Below, in pieces: positions 1 through 7,828 of a stretch of DNA of 64,000 nucleotides. The notes under the pieces are model-generated. The model made no database searches and was not told where the DNA came from. It worked only from the letters and a program-made list of their open reading frames with translations. The DNA lies in the NCBI GenBank assembly GCA_947454955.1, contig CANGLW010000011.1:18789-82788 (forward strand). Direction: 5' to 3'. Both the position numbers and the translations under genes were made by a program. Source of the DNA: Comamonadaceae bacterium (GTDB lineage: Bacteria; Pseudomonadota; Gammaproteobacteria; Burkholderiales; Burkholderiaceae_C). Numbering within the stretch: the stretch's first letter is position 1; each line of letters begins with the position of its first letter.

Positions 1-281
1 ATGGCCTCGTTCAAGGGCACCAACAGGTCCTTGGCGCCTTGCACCGGGTCAGCGCGCAGGGTGGCCAAGTCGCCACCGGCAATGAAAGCCTTGCCAGCGC
101 CGCACAAGACCAGGACACGCACCGACGAGTCTTGCGCGATGCTTTTAACCACCGCCAAAATCGCCTGCGCCATGGGCAGGTCAATGGCGTTGAAGGCCGC
201 AGGTCGGTTGAAACGCAAGGTGACGATGCCGCCCTCGCGTTCAACTTGCAGGGTCTCAGAGGGCGAGGTGTGGGTCTGCAT
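1..281 (-). CDS. Enoyl-CoA hydratase/isomerase family protein, partial (C-terminus off the left edge)
   Basis: The reading frame is open from an ATG at 281 to the window edge, giving the first 93 residues of a crotonase-fold protein. It starts MQTHTSPSETLQVEREGG, followed by TLRFNRPAAFNAID, the usual first strand and substrate loop of enoyl-CoA hydratases, and then GKAFIAGGDLATL at about residues 69-81, the oxyanion-hole region (commonly AFSAGAD in the family). Family members hydrate or isomerise acyl-CoA double bonds in beta-oxidation-type pathways. It lies 30 bp downstream of the acyl-CoA ligase on the same strand, so it is probably the next gene of the uptake/activation operon. The exact substrate cannot be told, and the catalytic glutamates lie beyond the edge. 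Confidence 0.85.
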   Translation of the reverse strand, partial: MQTHTSPSETLQVEREGGIVTLRFNRPAAFNAIDLPMAQAILAVVKSIAQDSSVRVLVLCGAGKAFIAGGDLATLRADPVQGAKDLLVPLNEA

Positions 282-311
282 GGTGAGCCTTGTGAAAGCT
301 TTGTCTATGTC

Positions 312-2129
312 TTACCGAAACAGCGACTCGATCTCGGTCGCGTAGGTTTTGTAAATGCTGCTACGACGCACCTTCATGGTGGCGGTCACTTCGCCATCGT
401 CATGGTCGAGCTCTTTGGTCAGCAGGTGGAATTTGCGAATTTGCGCCACCTGCGCCAGGCGTTCATTGCCCTGACGAATTTCTGCATCGATCAATTCGCG
501 CACCGCCGGTGTTTCCACCAAGGAGCGGAAATGCGTGAAGGGAATGCGCCGTGCCTCGGCCCATTTGCCCACCGTCTCAAAATCTATTTGCACCAGCGCA
601 CCCACATACTTGCGGGCCTCGGCCACGATGATGCATTCCTTGATGAAAGGGCTGCTCTTCATGGTGTTCTCAATCTCCGAAGGCGTGAGGTTCTTGCCGC
701 CCGCGGTGATCATGATGTCTTTGAGGCGGTCGATAATTTTGATCTGACCATCGACCATGCGCACCACATCGCTGGTGTGCAACCAACCGTCTTGGATGCT
801 CTGCGCGGTGGCTTCGGGGTTTTTGTAATAGCCCGAGAACACCATGTCGCCTTTGACCCGCAGTTCATCCTGCTCACCCAGGCGGTATTGCACACCGCGC
901 ACCGGCACACCCACCGTGCCGACTTTCACATTGTCAAACACATGACCGGTCAAGATGCCACTGGACTCGGTCAAGCCATACACCTCAATGAGCGGCACAC
1001 CGATGGTGCGGAAAAAACGCACCACATCCGGTGGAATAGGCGCAGCACCGGTGAGGCAAATGTGCGTGTTGCGCAAGCCCACAAAATTTTGCAAAGCCCG
1101 AAACACGAACCAGTAGCTCAGCCCATACGACAAACGCTGCAAGACCGACCATTGCGCGCGCGGTTTTTCTGCCAGGTCTTGGCAAGCCTGGATGGCCCAC
1201 TTGTACAGGCCTTGTTGCACACGCCCGGCGTCTTGCATTTTGATGCTGATGGCCGCGTGCATTTTTTCCCAGATGCGCGGCACGCCCAGGAAGGTGTTGG
1301 GGGCGACCTCGCGCAAGTCTTCTTGCACGGTGCGGATGGACTCACCAAAGTTCACTTGCGAGCCCAAGTACACCGGGCTGAAACAGGTCACCAACTGTTC
1401 AGCCACGTGGCACAGCGGCAGGTACGAAAGGTGGGTGGTGTTCTGGTTCAGGCCCAAGCGGTCCACCATGCCGATGGTTGAGCCGCGGATGTTGCGGTAG
1501 GAAATCATCGCCCCTTTGGGCTTGCCTGTGGAGCCTGAGGTGTAAATCATCAGACCGATTTCATCGAGCTGTTGCGCATCCAAGGTGGCGTGGATCTGCT
1601 GCAGATCGCCGGGGGCACCCAACTGCTCGAGTTCTTCGAAGGTGATGATTTTGTCCCGCTGCTCAGCCGGGTAGCTGCGCAGGCCTTTGGTTTCCATCAC
1701 CACAATTTTGCGCAGGGCGGGCAACTCGGCCAGGGCATCGAAGACCTTGTCGGTTTGTTCCTGGTCCTCGCAAATCACCACCTCAATGTCGGCATGGCCC
1801 ACCACATAGGCCACCTCATTGCTCGGGCTGGTGGGGTAGACACCCACTGTCACCATGCCTGTGAGGCCACAACCCATTTGAGTCAAGACCCATTCAATGC
1901 GGTTCTCAGAAATCACACCCACATGGCTGCCGGTAGACAGGCCGATGGCACGCAAGCCCAAGCCCACACGGGCCGCACGCTCGAAATACTGCGCCCAGGA
2001 CACAGGCTTCCAGATGCCGAAATCTTTTTGGTGAATGGCCACACGCTCTGGCGTGGTCTGTGCCCAATGCCGCAGCATTTGCGGCAGGGTGCGCTCGGGA
2101 ATCAACAGGTCTTGCATGGGGTCTTGCAC
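312..2129 (-). CDS. AMP-dependent acyl-CoA synthetase/ligase (long-chain type)
   Basis: A 605-residue ANL-superfamily enzyme that activates a carboxylic acid with ATP and CoA through an acyl-adenylate. The P-loop-like motif YTSGSTGKPKG is at residues 196-206. EVYGLTESSG (motif A5), the LHTSDV segment and KDIMITAGGKNLTPSEIE (hinge and C-terminal domain) follow in the expected order. Length and the A5 motif resemble bacterial long-chain acyl-CoA ligases more than acetyl-CoA synthetase. Its start is 2 bp beyond the stop of the ABC ATPase gene, so the two are almost certainly cotranscribed. Ligases of this kind next to Liv-type transporters commonly activate the imported acid. The substrate (fatty, aromatic or other acid) is not determinable here. 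Confidence 0.9.
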   Translation of the reverse strand: MQDPMQDLLIPERTLPQMLRHWAQTTPERVAIHQKDFGIWKPVSWAQYFERAARVGLGLRAIGLSTGSHVGVISENRIEWVLTQMGCGLTGMVTVGVYPTSPSNEVAYVVGHADIEVVICEDQEQTDKVFDALAELPALRKIVVMETKGLRSYPAEQRDKIITFEELEQLGAPGDLQQIHATLDAQQLDEIGLMIYTSGSTGKPKGAMISYRNIRGSTIGMVDRLGLNQNTTHLSYLPLCHVAEQLVTCFSPVYLGSQVNFGESIRTVQEDLREVAPNTFLGVPRIWEKMHAAISIKMQDAGRVQQGLYKWAIQACQDLAEKPRAQWSVLQRLSYGLSYWFVFRALQNFVGLRNTHICLTGAAPIPPDVVRFFRTIGVPLIEVYGLTESSGILTGHVFDNVKVGTVGVPVRGVQYRLGEQDELRVKGDMVFSGYYKNPEATAQSIQDGWLHTSDVVRMVDGQIKIIDRLKDIMITAGGKNLTPSEIENTMKSSPFIKECIIVAEARKYVGALVQIDFETVGKWAEARRIPFTHFRSLVETPAVRELIDAEIRQGNERLAQVAQIRKFHLLTKELDHDDGEVTATMKVRRSSIYKTYATEIESLFR

Positions 2130-2131
2130 GG

Positions 2132-2950
2132 TCAGGAAAGCCAGCGCTTGCGGCGTTTGTAATGCTTGATGTCTCGAAAACTGCGGGTCTCGCCGCCGCC
2201 GCCCACACCCAGGTAGAACTCACGCACATCGGGGTCGGTGGCCAAACGCTCGGCCGTGCCGTCAATGACGATCTTGCCGTTTTCCATGATGTAACCCTGA
2301 TGGGCCACAGCCAGGGCCACCGTCGCGTTTTGTTCCACCAACAAAATCGACACGCCCCGCTCGGCGTTGATGCGCGCGATGATGGTGAAGATGTCTTCCA
2401 CCAACTTGGGCGACAAGCCCAGCGAGGGCTCGTCGAGCAGCATCAACTCAGGCTGCGCGATCAAAGCGCGACCAATGGCCAGCATTTGTTGTTCACCACC
2501 GGAGAGGTAACCCGCCAGGCCTTTGCGTCGCTCATGCAAGCGCGGGAAATAGGTGTAGACCAAATCGAAGTCAGGCTTGGCATCCGCGCGGCCGGTGAGC
2601 GCGTAGGTTGAGGCCACCAGGTTTTCTTCGACCGTGAGGTCTTCAAACACCCGGCGTCCTTCCATCACATGGCTCAGGCCTTGGCGCACCAGGTCTTGCG
2701 GTGCGGCGCCTTGGGTGGACTGCCCTTTGAAGAGCACCTTGCCGCTGGCAAGTTCTCCATCCTCCAAAGCCAACAAACCTGAGATGGCCTTGAGGGTGGT
2801 GGACTTGCCGGCGCCATTGCTGCCCAGCAGGGCCACGATTTCACCGCGCGGGACACGCAGCGACAAGCCCCGCAGGGCTTGCACCACCTTGTTGTAAATC
2901 ACCTCGATGTTATTGACATCAAGGACGTTGTCCTGCGCGGTCTCAGTCAT
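2132..2950 (-). CDS. livF: Branched-chain-type ABC transporter ATP-binding protein LivF
   Basis: A 272-residue ABC ATPase. Walker A GSNGAGKST is at residues 43-51, the signature LSGGEQ at 149-154 and Walker B LMLLDEP at 169-175, all in the LivF arrangement. The protein ends in a basic tail (KHYKRRKRWLS), longer than in typical leucine-specific LivF. The position between the binding-protein gene and the acyl-CoA ligase, all on one strand with tiny gaps, marks it as one of two ATPases of this HAAT-family importer. 'LivF' names the family; transport of leucine is not implied. Confidence 0.92.
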   Translation of the reverse strand: MTETAQDNVLDVNNIEVIYNKVVQALRGLSLRVPRGEIVALLGSNGAGKSTTLKAISGLLALEDGELASGKVLFKGQSTQGAAPQDLVRQGLSHVMEGRRVFEDLTVEENLVASTYALTGRADAKPDFDLVYTYFPRLHERRKGLAGYLSGGEQQMLAIGRALIAQPELMLLDEPSLGLSPKLVEDIFTIIARINAERGVSILLVEQNATVALAVAHQGYIMENGKIVIDGTAERLATDPDVREFYLGVGGGGETRSFRDIKHYKRRKRWLS

Positions 2951-2964
2951 GGCTCAAGCTCGGG

Positions 2965-4146
2965 TCAAAGGCTGATCCAATCAGACGCAGCCACCATCTT
3001 CTGCTGCTTCATGTCGGCTTTGTAAATACGGCCCACCGGAATGGAGTTGCCGCGGATGGTGATCGGCACACCAATCAAACCACCGGTGTCAAAGTCTTTG
3101 ATGCTGTTCAAAGACGCTTTGAGGTTTTTACCGGTGAGTTCCTTCTTGGCTTCGATCGTGCGCTTGGCTGCTTCGGCAAACAACATGGCCGCCAGGAAAC
3201 CTTGCATGTAGGGTACGCTTTGGTACTCGGGACGCATCTGGCGGATCTTGTCGAGCATGGGCGCTTTGGCTGCGGTGTCGTAGTAGTAGCGGTAAGGCAT
3301 CACCCCCATGAAACCATCAGCGGCCTCACCCATTTTCATCACGGTGGAGCTGTCCATGGTCCAGAAGGTGCCCATCCACTTGGTGGTCATGCCCATTTGT
3401 TTGCCCTGGTTGATGAACTCAGGAATGGGGGCCAGGATGTAGCCGTGGAAGATGGTGTAGTCGGGTGCTGCGCGACGCAGCTTGATGACTTCGGTGGACA
3501 CATCCACGCTGCCAGCAGGCGTCATGATCTTGACCGCCAGGTTCAAGCCCAGGGTTTTGATGAGGGCTTCGGCCTCGTCAATCGGGTCACGGCCGAACTC
3601 GGAGTCGGAGTGCACCAGCGCCACTTTGGCACCTGGCTTTTCTTTGGCGATGAAGCGCAGCAAGATGCCCATCATCTCGGAATAGTCGGGGCCAACGATG
3701 AACTGGTTGGGGTACTTCACCGGGTCGTTGAGTTCGGTGGCAAACGACGCACCGGCCATCAAGATGTTGCCCATGCGGTCCAGCTCGGGGTTGATGGTTT
3801 TGGAAAACGCGGTGGAGTCACCGTAGTAAAAATTGATCTTGTTCTGGCTGGTGATTTTCTTGAAGGTGGCCACCGACACGTCGACCTTGTAGCCGGTGTC
3901 CTCATGCACAAACTTGATCTTGCGGCCCTTGATGCCACCCGCGTCGTTGAAGATCTTGAGGTAGTCATTGATGCCGGCATTCACACCCACACCCGCAAAC
4001 GCAAACACGCCGGTGAGGGGAATGGAGCCACCCAGGACGATGTCGTCATTGGCTTGGGCGTAAACGCTGGTGATGGGGTTGGCCAACGCAGCACCTGCGG
4101 CCATGAGCATCTGGCGACGCAGCTGGGAAGTTTGCGGTTTAGTCAT
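2965..4146 (-). CDS. ABC transporter periplasmic substrate-binding protein (LivJ/LivK family)
   Basis: A 393-residue periplasmic binding protein of the Peripla_BP_6 type. It has a basic N-terminus (KPQTSQLRRQML) followed by a short hydrophobic stretch ending near VYAQA, consistent with a signal peptide; the twin arginine is RR without a full Tat motif. The mature protein opens DDIVLGGSIPLTGVFAFAG, the classic start of amino-acid/amide-type receptors. A good ribosome-binding site (AAGGAGAC on the minus strand) precedes the ATG. It is encoded between livM and livF and should supply ligand specificity. The ligand cannot be read from sequence; the linked ligase suggests an organic acid rather than leucine. 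Confidence 0.9.
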   Translation of the reverse strand: MTKPQTSQLRRQMLMAAGAALANPITSVYAQANDDIVLGGSIPLTGVFAFAGVGVNAGINDYLKIFNDAGGIKGRKIKFVHEDTGYKVDVSVATFKKITSQNKINFYYGDSTAFSKTINPELDRMGNILMAGASFATELNDPVKYPNQFIVGPDYSEMMGILLRFIAKEKPGAKVALVHSDSEFGRDPIDEAEALIKTLGLNLAVKIMTPAGSVDVSTEVIKLRRAAPDYTIFHGYILAPIPEFINQGKQMGMTTKWMGTFWTMDSSTVMKMGEAADGFMGVMPYRYYYDTAAKAPMLDKIRQMRPEYQSVPYMQGFLAAMLFAEAAKRTIEAKKELTGKNLKASLNSIKDFDTGGLIGVPITIRGNSIPVGRIYKADMKQQKMVAASDWISL

Positions 4147-4175
4147 GAAAGTCTCCTTGGGTTGAAAAACAAGCC

Positions 4176-5213
4176 TCAGTTACGGAAAGGCCACAGGTGG
4201 AAAAACCGGCGGATGCGACGCCACACTTCAGCAAGACCGTGTGGCTCGAACACCAAAAACCCGATGATCAGCACACCAAACACAATGGTGCGCACGGGCG
4301 ATAAAAAGGCGGTGAACTCCGAGCCATTGGGCAAGAGGTCAAAGATGAGCTTGAGCACCTCGGGCACCATGGTCATGAAGACCGTGCCCAAAATACCACC
4401 GAGGATGGAGCCCATGCCGCCCACGATGATGGCGGCCAAAAAGAAAATCGACATCAACAGCGGGAAACTCTCGGGCGTGACCACCCGGAAAAAATACGCC
4501 CACAAGCCACCGGCCACCCCCGCGTAAAACGAAGACAAACCGAAGGACAACAGCTTGTACTGCAGCAGCGGGATGCCCAGCACCTCGGCTGAAATGTCAC
4601 GGTCACGGATGGCAATGAAGGCCCGGCCTATGCGGGTGCGGAACAAATTGGCCGCCCCCAACAACATCAAGAGCATGATGGGCATGATGACCCAGTAGAG
4701 CTTGAACGAGGTGTCCAGCGCCACACCTGCCACTTGCGCTGGCGGGACATTCAAGCCACGCGTGCCACCGGTGATGGTGGAGTTGGCAAAGATGAAGTGG
4801 GCAATAAAGGACGCTGCGATGGTGGCAATGGCCAGGTACAGCCCCTTCACACGCAGCGAAGGAATGCCCACCACCAAACCACCGAGCATGGCCACCACGC
4901 CACCCAAGAACAGATTGAGCAAGAACGGCGTGCCCCAATGCTGCTCGGCAATGGCCACGGTGTAAGCGCCCATGCCCATGAAAGCGGCTTGCCCCATGCT
5001 CACCAAGCCGGTGTAGCCAGTCAAAATATTCAAGCCGGTGGCACTGGCCACATTGATGCCCACCAGGCAGGCCAAGTACATCCAGTACTCGCTGGCCATG
5101 AAGGGGAACAAGACCAGCAAGGCCAAGCCGACCGTCAACCAAATTTTTTGAGTGGACGAGTCAAACAACGCCGCATCGGCGGTGTAGGTTTCTTTGTAGG
5201 TTCCGATGCGCAT
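4176..5213 (-). CDS. livM: Branched-chain-type ABC transporter permease LivM
   Basis: A 345-residue integral membrane protein with about eight to nine hydrophobic segments. It carries the LivM hallmark GLNILTGYTGLVSMGQAAF near residues 65-85 and a cytoplasmic coupling loop around RIGRAFIAIRDRDISAEVLG. The N-terminus has an extra polar stretch (about 25 residues) before the first membrane span. It starts 2 bp after the livH stop and is followed by the binding-protein gene after a 29-bp gap. It forms the permease heterodimer with LivH. Confidence 0.92.
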   Translation of the reverse strand: MRIGTYKETYTADAALFDSSTQKIWLTVGLALLVLFPFMASEYWMYLACLVGINVASATGLNILTGYTGLVSMGQAAFMGMGAYTVAIAEQHWGTPFLLNLFLGGVVAMLGGLVVGIPSLRVKGLYLAIATIAASFIAHFIFANSTITGGTRGLNVPPAQVAGVALDTSFKLYWVIMPIMLLMLLGAANLFRTRIGRAFIAIRDRDISAEVLGIPLLQYKLLSFGLSSFYAGVAGGLWAYFFRVVTPESFPLLMSIFFLAAIIVGGMGSILGGILGTVFMTMVPEVLKLIFDLLPNGSEFTAFLSPVRTIVFGVLIIGFLVFEPHGLAEVWRRIRRFFHLWPFRN

Positions 5214-5215
5214 GA

Positions 5216-6097
5216 TCAGAGTCTCTCAATGTCGTGGGTGCCAAACAGCCCGTAAGGGCGAATCAGCAAGACGATGACCAACACGATGAAGGTGGCGAGC
5301 AACTTGAATTCCCCGCCCAAAAAGGCACCAGCCAGGGCCTCAATCAAGCCAATCATCAAGCCACCCACCAGCGCGCCCAACACGCTGTCCAGGCCACCCA
5401 CAATCACCACCACCAGCACCGACAAACCAAACACCCCCATGGCCGAGGAGATGCCGCCAATCGAGCCCACAATGATCCCCGAGATGGCCGCCAGCATGGC
5501 TGAGACCACCCACGACATGGAGAAGACGCGCGGCACATTGATGCCCACCGAATAGGCCGCGGCCTGGTCAGAAGCGGTGGCGCGCAAGGCCACACCACCG
5601 CGCCAAAAACGAAACACCAAGAGCACTGCGGCAATGAACACCACCGCAATCAGCGCGCCATAAAACACCTTGGGCGCGAGGAACACCTCACCGAGCATCA
5701 CCGGCGTGTTGGGCATGAACTCCACCAAGCGGCGTTGATCGGCGGTCCAGATCACTTCCACCAAGCCCACCAACACCGAGCCCAAACCGATGGTCACCAT
5801 GAAGACCGAAATGGGTGGCTCGCCCAGCAGTGGCCGGATCATGGTGCGCTCAATCACCGCGCCCAGCACACCACTGCCCAACACGGCTGCAGGCACGGCC
5901 AACCACAAGGGCAAGGCCAACATGGACGAGAAGGTGAAGAACAAATAGGCGCCGATCATCAGCATCTCGCCAATGGCGATGTTCACCACCCGGGTGGCCT
6001 TGTAAACCATCACAAACGCCAGGGCTGCCAAGGCGTACAAGCCGCCACTGGCCAGGCCAGTGAGGGAAATTTCAATCAGGTAGGCCCAATCCATCAT
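5216..6097 (-). CDS. livH: Branched-chain-type ABC transporter permease LivH
   Basis: A 293-residue permease of the LivH family with eight or so hydrophobic segments. It has the typical N-terminal LASGGLYALAALAFVMVYK and the later loop GVALRATASDQAAAYSVGIN, which corresponds to the ATPase-contact region. It overlaps the end of livG by 4 bp (ATGA), showing translational coupling, and is followed at once by livM. It acts in the inner membrane as one half of the permease. Confidence 0.92.
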   Translation of the reverse strand: MMDWAYLIEISLTGLASGGLYALAALAFVMVYKATRVVNIAIGEMLMIGAYLFFTFSSMLALPLWLAVPAAVLGSGVLGAVIERTMIRPLLGEPPISVFMVTIGLGSVLVGLVEVIWTADQRRLVEFMPNTPVMLGEVFLAPKVFYGALIAVVFIAAVLLVFRFWRGGVALRATASDQAAAYSVGINVPRVFSMSWVVSAMLAAISGIIVGSIGGISSAMGVFGLSVLVVVIVGGLDSVLGALVGGLMIGLIEALAGAFLGGEFKLLATFIVLVIVLLIRPYGLFGTHDIERL

Positions 6098-6999
6098 GCA
6101 CCCCCTGCTGTAGCCGTGGCGTGCGAGCCTTGCGATGCGGCTTGCAATTTGCGGCGCAAGTCGCCCACATCGCCCGAGCCCAGGTAAGCGCGGATCACCT
6201 CGGGGTCAGCCTGCACTTGCGCAGGTGCACCTTGTGCAATCACCTGGCCGAAGTTGAGCACCACCACATGGTCGGACAAATCCATCACCATGCCCATGTC
6301 GTGCTCCACCATCAAGACCGTCACGCCCCATTCGGCGCGCACATCCAAAATGAAGCGCGCCATGTCTTCGGTCTCTTCGCGGTTCATGCCGGCCACCGGC
6401 TCATCGAGCATCAGAATTTCAGGCTGCATGGCCAAGGCGCGCGCCATCTCCACACGCTTTTGCAAACCGTATGACAAGGCCGCCACCGGGGCGTGGCGGA
6501 TGTGGTCAATCTCTAAAAAGTCGATGATGCGTTCTTCAATGTCTGCGCGCAGCTCGGCCTCTTCTTTGCGCGCACGGCCCACATAAAACAAAGCGTCGAG
6601 CACATTGGTTTTGAGGTGCGCGTGACGACCGAGCTTGATGTTGTCAAGCACCGTCATGCCGCGGAACAAAGCGATGTTCTGAAAGCTGCGACCCAAGCCC
6701 ATCTTGGCGCGCTGCGGTGCAGGCACACGGGAGATGTCTTGCCCCTTGAACCGGATGCTGCCGGCCGACGGTTTGTAAAAGCCCGAGATGGTGTTGAACA
6801 GCGAGGTTTTACCGGCACCGTTGGGGCCAATGACCGCAGTGATCGAGCCGGCCTGCACCGAAAAGCCCACCTGGTTGAGCGCCTTGACGCCACCAAAAGC
6901 CAGGGTCACCTGGTCCACCGTCAACAGCGGGCTGGTGTCACTTGAAGAGGCCGACAACACAGCCGATGCAGTGGTCGATGAAGAAGATGAAACTTGCAT
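6094..6999 (-). CDS. livG: Branched-chain-type ABC transporter ATP-binding protein LivG, with serine-rich N-terminal extension
   Basis: A 301-residue ABC ATPase and the first gene of the operon. Walker A GPNGAGKTS is at residues 58-66. The signature region reads ALSYGLQKRVEMARAL, the LSYG variant usual for LivG, followed by Walker B ILMLDEP. The first about 25 residues (MQVSSSSSTTASAVLSASSS) are low-complexity Ser/Ala/Thr and not part of the ABC fold. The ATG at 6999 has no clear Shine-Dalgarno sequence, so a downstream GTG (Val14) is an alternative start that would remove part of this extension. The gene reads away from the TetR gene across the operator-bearing gap. Confidence 0.88.
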   Translation of the reverse strand: MQVSSSSSTTASAVLSASSSDTSPLLTVDQVTLAFGGVKALNQVGFSVQAGSITAVIGPNGAGKTSLFNTISGFYKPSAGSIRFKGQDISRVPAPQRAKMGLGRSFQNIALFRGMTVLDNIKLGRHAHLKTNVLDALFYVGRARKEEAELRADIEERIIDFLEIDHIRHAPVAALSYGLQKRVEMARALAMQPEILMLDEPVAGMNREETEDMARFILDVRAEWGVTVLMVEHDMGMVMDLSDHVVVLNFGQVIAQGAPAQVQADPEVIRAYLGSGDVGDLRRKLQAASQGSHATATAGGA

Positions 7000-7034
7000 C
7001 CAGCTACTAGGTGTTTGTGCGGAGATGAATAATT

Positions 7035-7069
7035 TCTACTGGCACGTAGAATTTTTACTAACGAGTAGA
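7035..7069. promoter_or_regulatory. Two tandem dyads, candidate TetR operators
   Basis: In the divergent gap between livG and the tetR gene, two 16-bp sites lie 19 bp apart: 7035-7050 and 7054-7069. They share T(C/T)TACTnnCnnGTAGA. The first extends to an inverted repeat TTCTAC-N6-GTAGAA at 7034-7051; the second contains TACT-N4-AGTA. A minus-strand TTGAAA (7071-7076), a possible -35 box for livG, is immediately upstream, so a bound repressor would block the liv promoter. Dyad structure and position fit a TetR-family operator; that the adjacent TetR protein binds it is inference. Confidence 0.65.
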
Positions 7070-7118
7070 TTTTCAAAGTTTTAACTGCGCACATCATTAG
7101 GGCTTACCCGATACATCG

Positions 7119-7781
7119 ATGAGCACCACACCCTCTGTTTCTCGCAAAAGTTTCAAATCGGCGGCCACCACCTCGCCGTGGACAGCTGCGGATAAGCGGG
7201 CCGAGCAGCGTGAACTCAAGCGGCAAGCGGTCTTGTCCACCGCCGCGCAACTCTTCAATGAGCGCGGCTTTCAAGCCACCTCGCTGGACGACATCGCCGC
7301 GCGCTTGAATGTGAGCAAGCCCACGCTCTACTACTACGTCAAAAACAAAGACGAGATCTTGATTGAGTGCGTGCGCAGCGGTTTGCAAACCATGCTCGAA
7401 GGCATCGAACAAACACGCTTGGCTGGTGGCAAGGCGATCGACCAGCTCATCACCTGCATGCGCATTTACACCCGCATCGTCACCCAAGATTTCGGCATGT
7501 GTGTGATCCGCATCAGCGACACCGAGTTGCCAGCAGAACGTCGCGCTGAACTGCGCCAACTCAAGTCAGGCATCGACCAGGCTTTTCGCCGCTTGATCAA
7601 AGCCTGTGTGAAAGAAAAAGCGATTGCGCCTTGCGATCCGAAAATCACCGCCTTCATGATTGCCGGGGCTTTGTGCTGGGTGGGTCAGTGGTACCAGCCC
7701 GGGGGCACGCTCACCCCTGAAAAAATCGCAGACGCCTATATCCATACGTTCATGCAGGGCTTGCTGGGCCAGCGCACCTGA
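7119..7781 (+). CDS. TetR/AcrR family transcriptional regulator
   Basis: A 220-residue regulator. An N-terminal helix-turn-helix is clear at about residues 35-80: AAQLFNERGFQATSLDD, then ARLNVSKPTLYYYVKNKDEIL, with the typical TLYYY-K-KDE recognition helix. The C-terminal ligand domain is of the TetR_C type and not specific. A basic, low-complexity stretch of about 25 residues precedes the HTH. It is transcribed divergently from the liv/ligase operon, with two matching dyads between them, so it is likely a local repressor relieved by an acyl-CoA or imported acid. That ligand is inferred from context only. Confidence 0.9.
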   Translation: MSTTPSVSRKSFKSAATTSPWTAADKRAEQRELKRQAVLSTAAQLFNERGFQATSLDDIAARLNVSKPTLYYYVKNKDEILIECVRSGLQTMLEGIEQTRLAGGKAIDQLITCMRIYTRIVTQDFGMCVIRISDTELPAERRAELRQLKSGIDQAFRRLIKACVKEKAIAPCDPKITAFMIAGALCWVGQWYQPGGTLTPEKIADAYIHTFMQGLLGQRT

Positions 7782-7828
7782 GGTCTGATCCGGCTGGAAA
7801 ATTCAGCCTGGCGCCCCTCAGACCCAGG

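Noticed and set aside
2132..6999. Annotation of the ABC operon as a leucine/isoleucine/valine importer
   Set aside because: Only family resemblance supports it; the coupled acyl-CoA ligase, crotonase and TetR regulator point to an organic acid.
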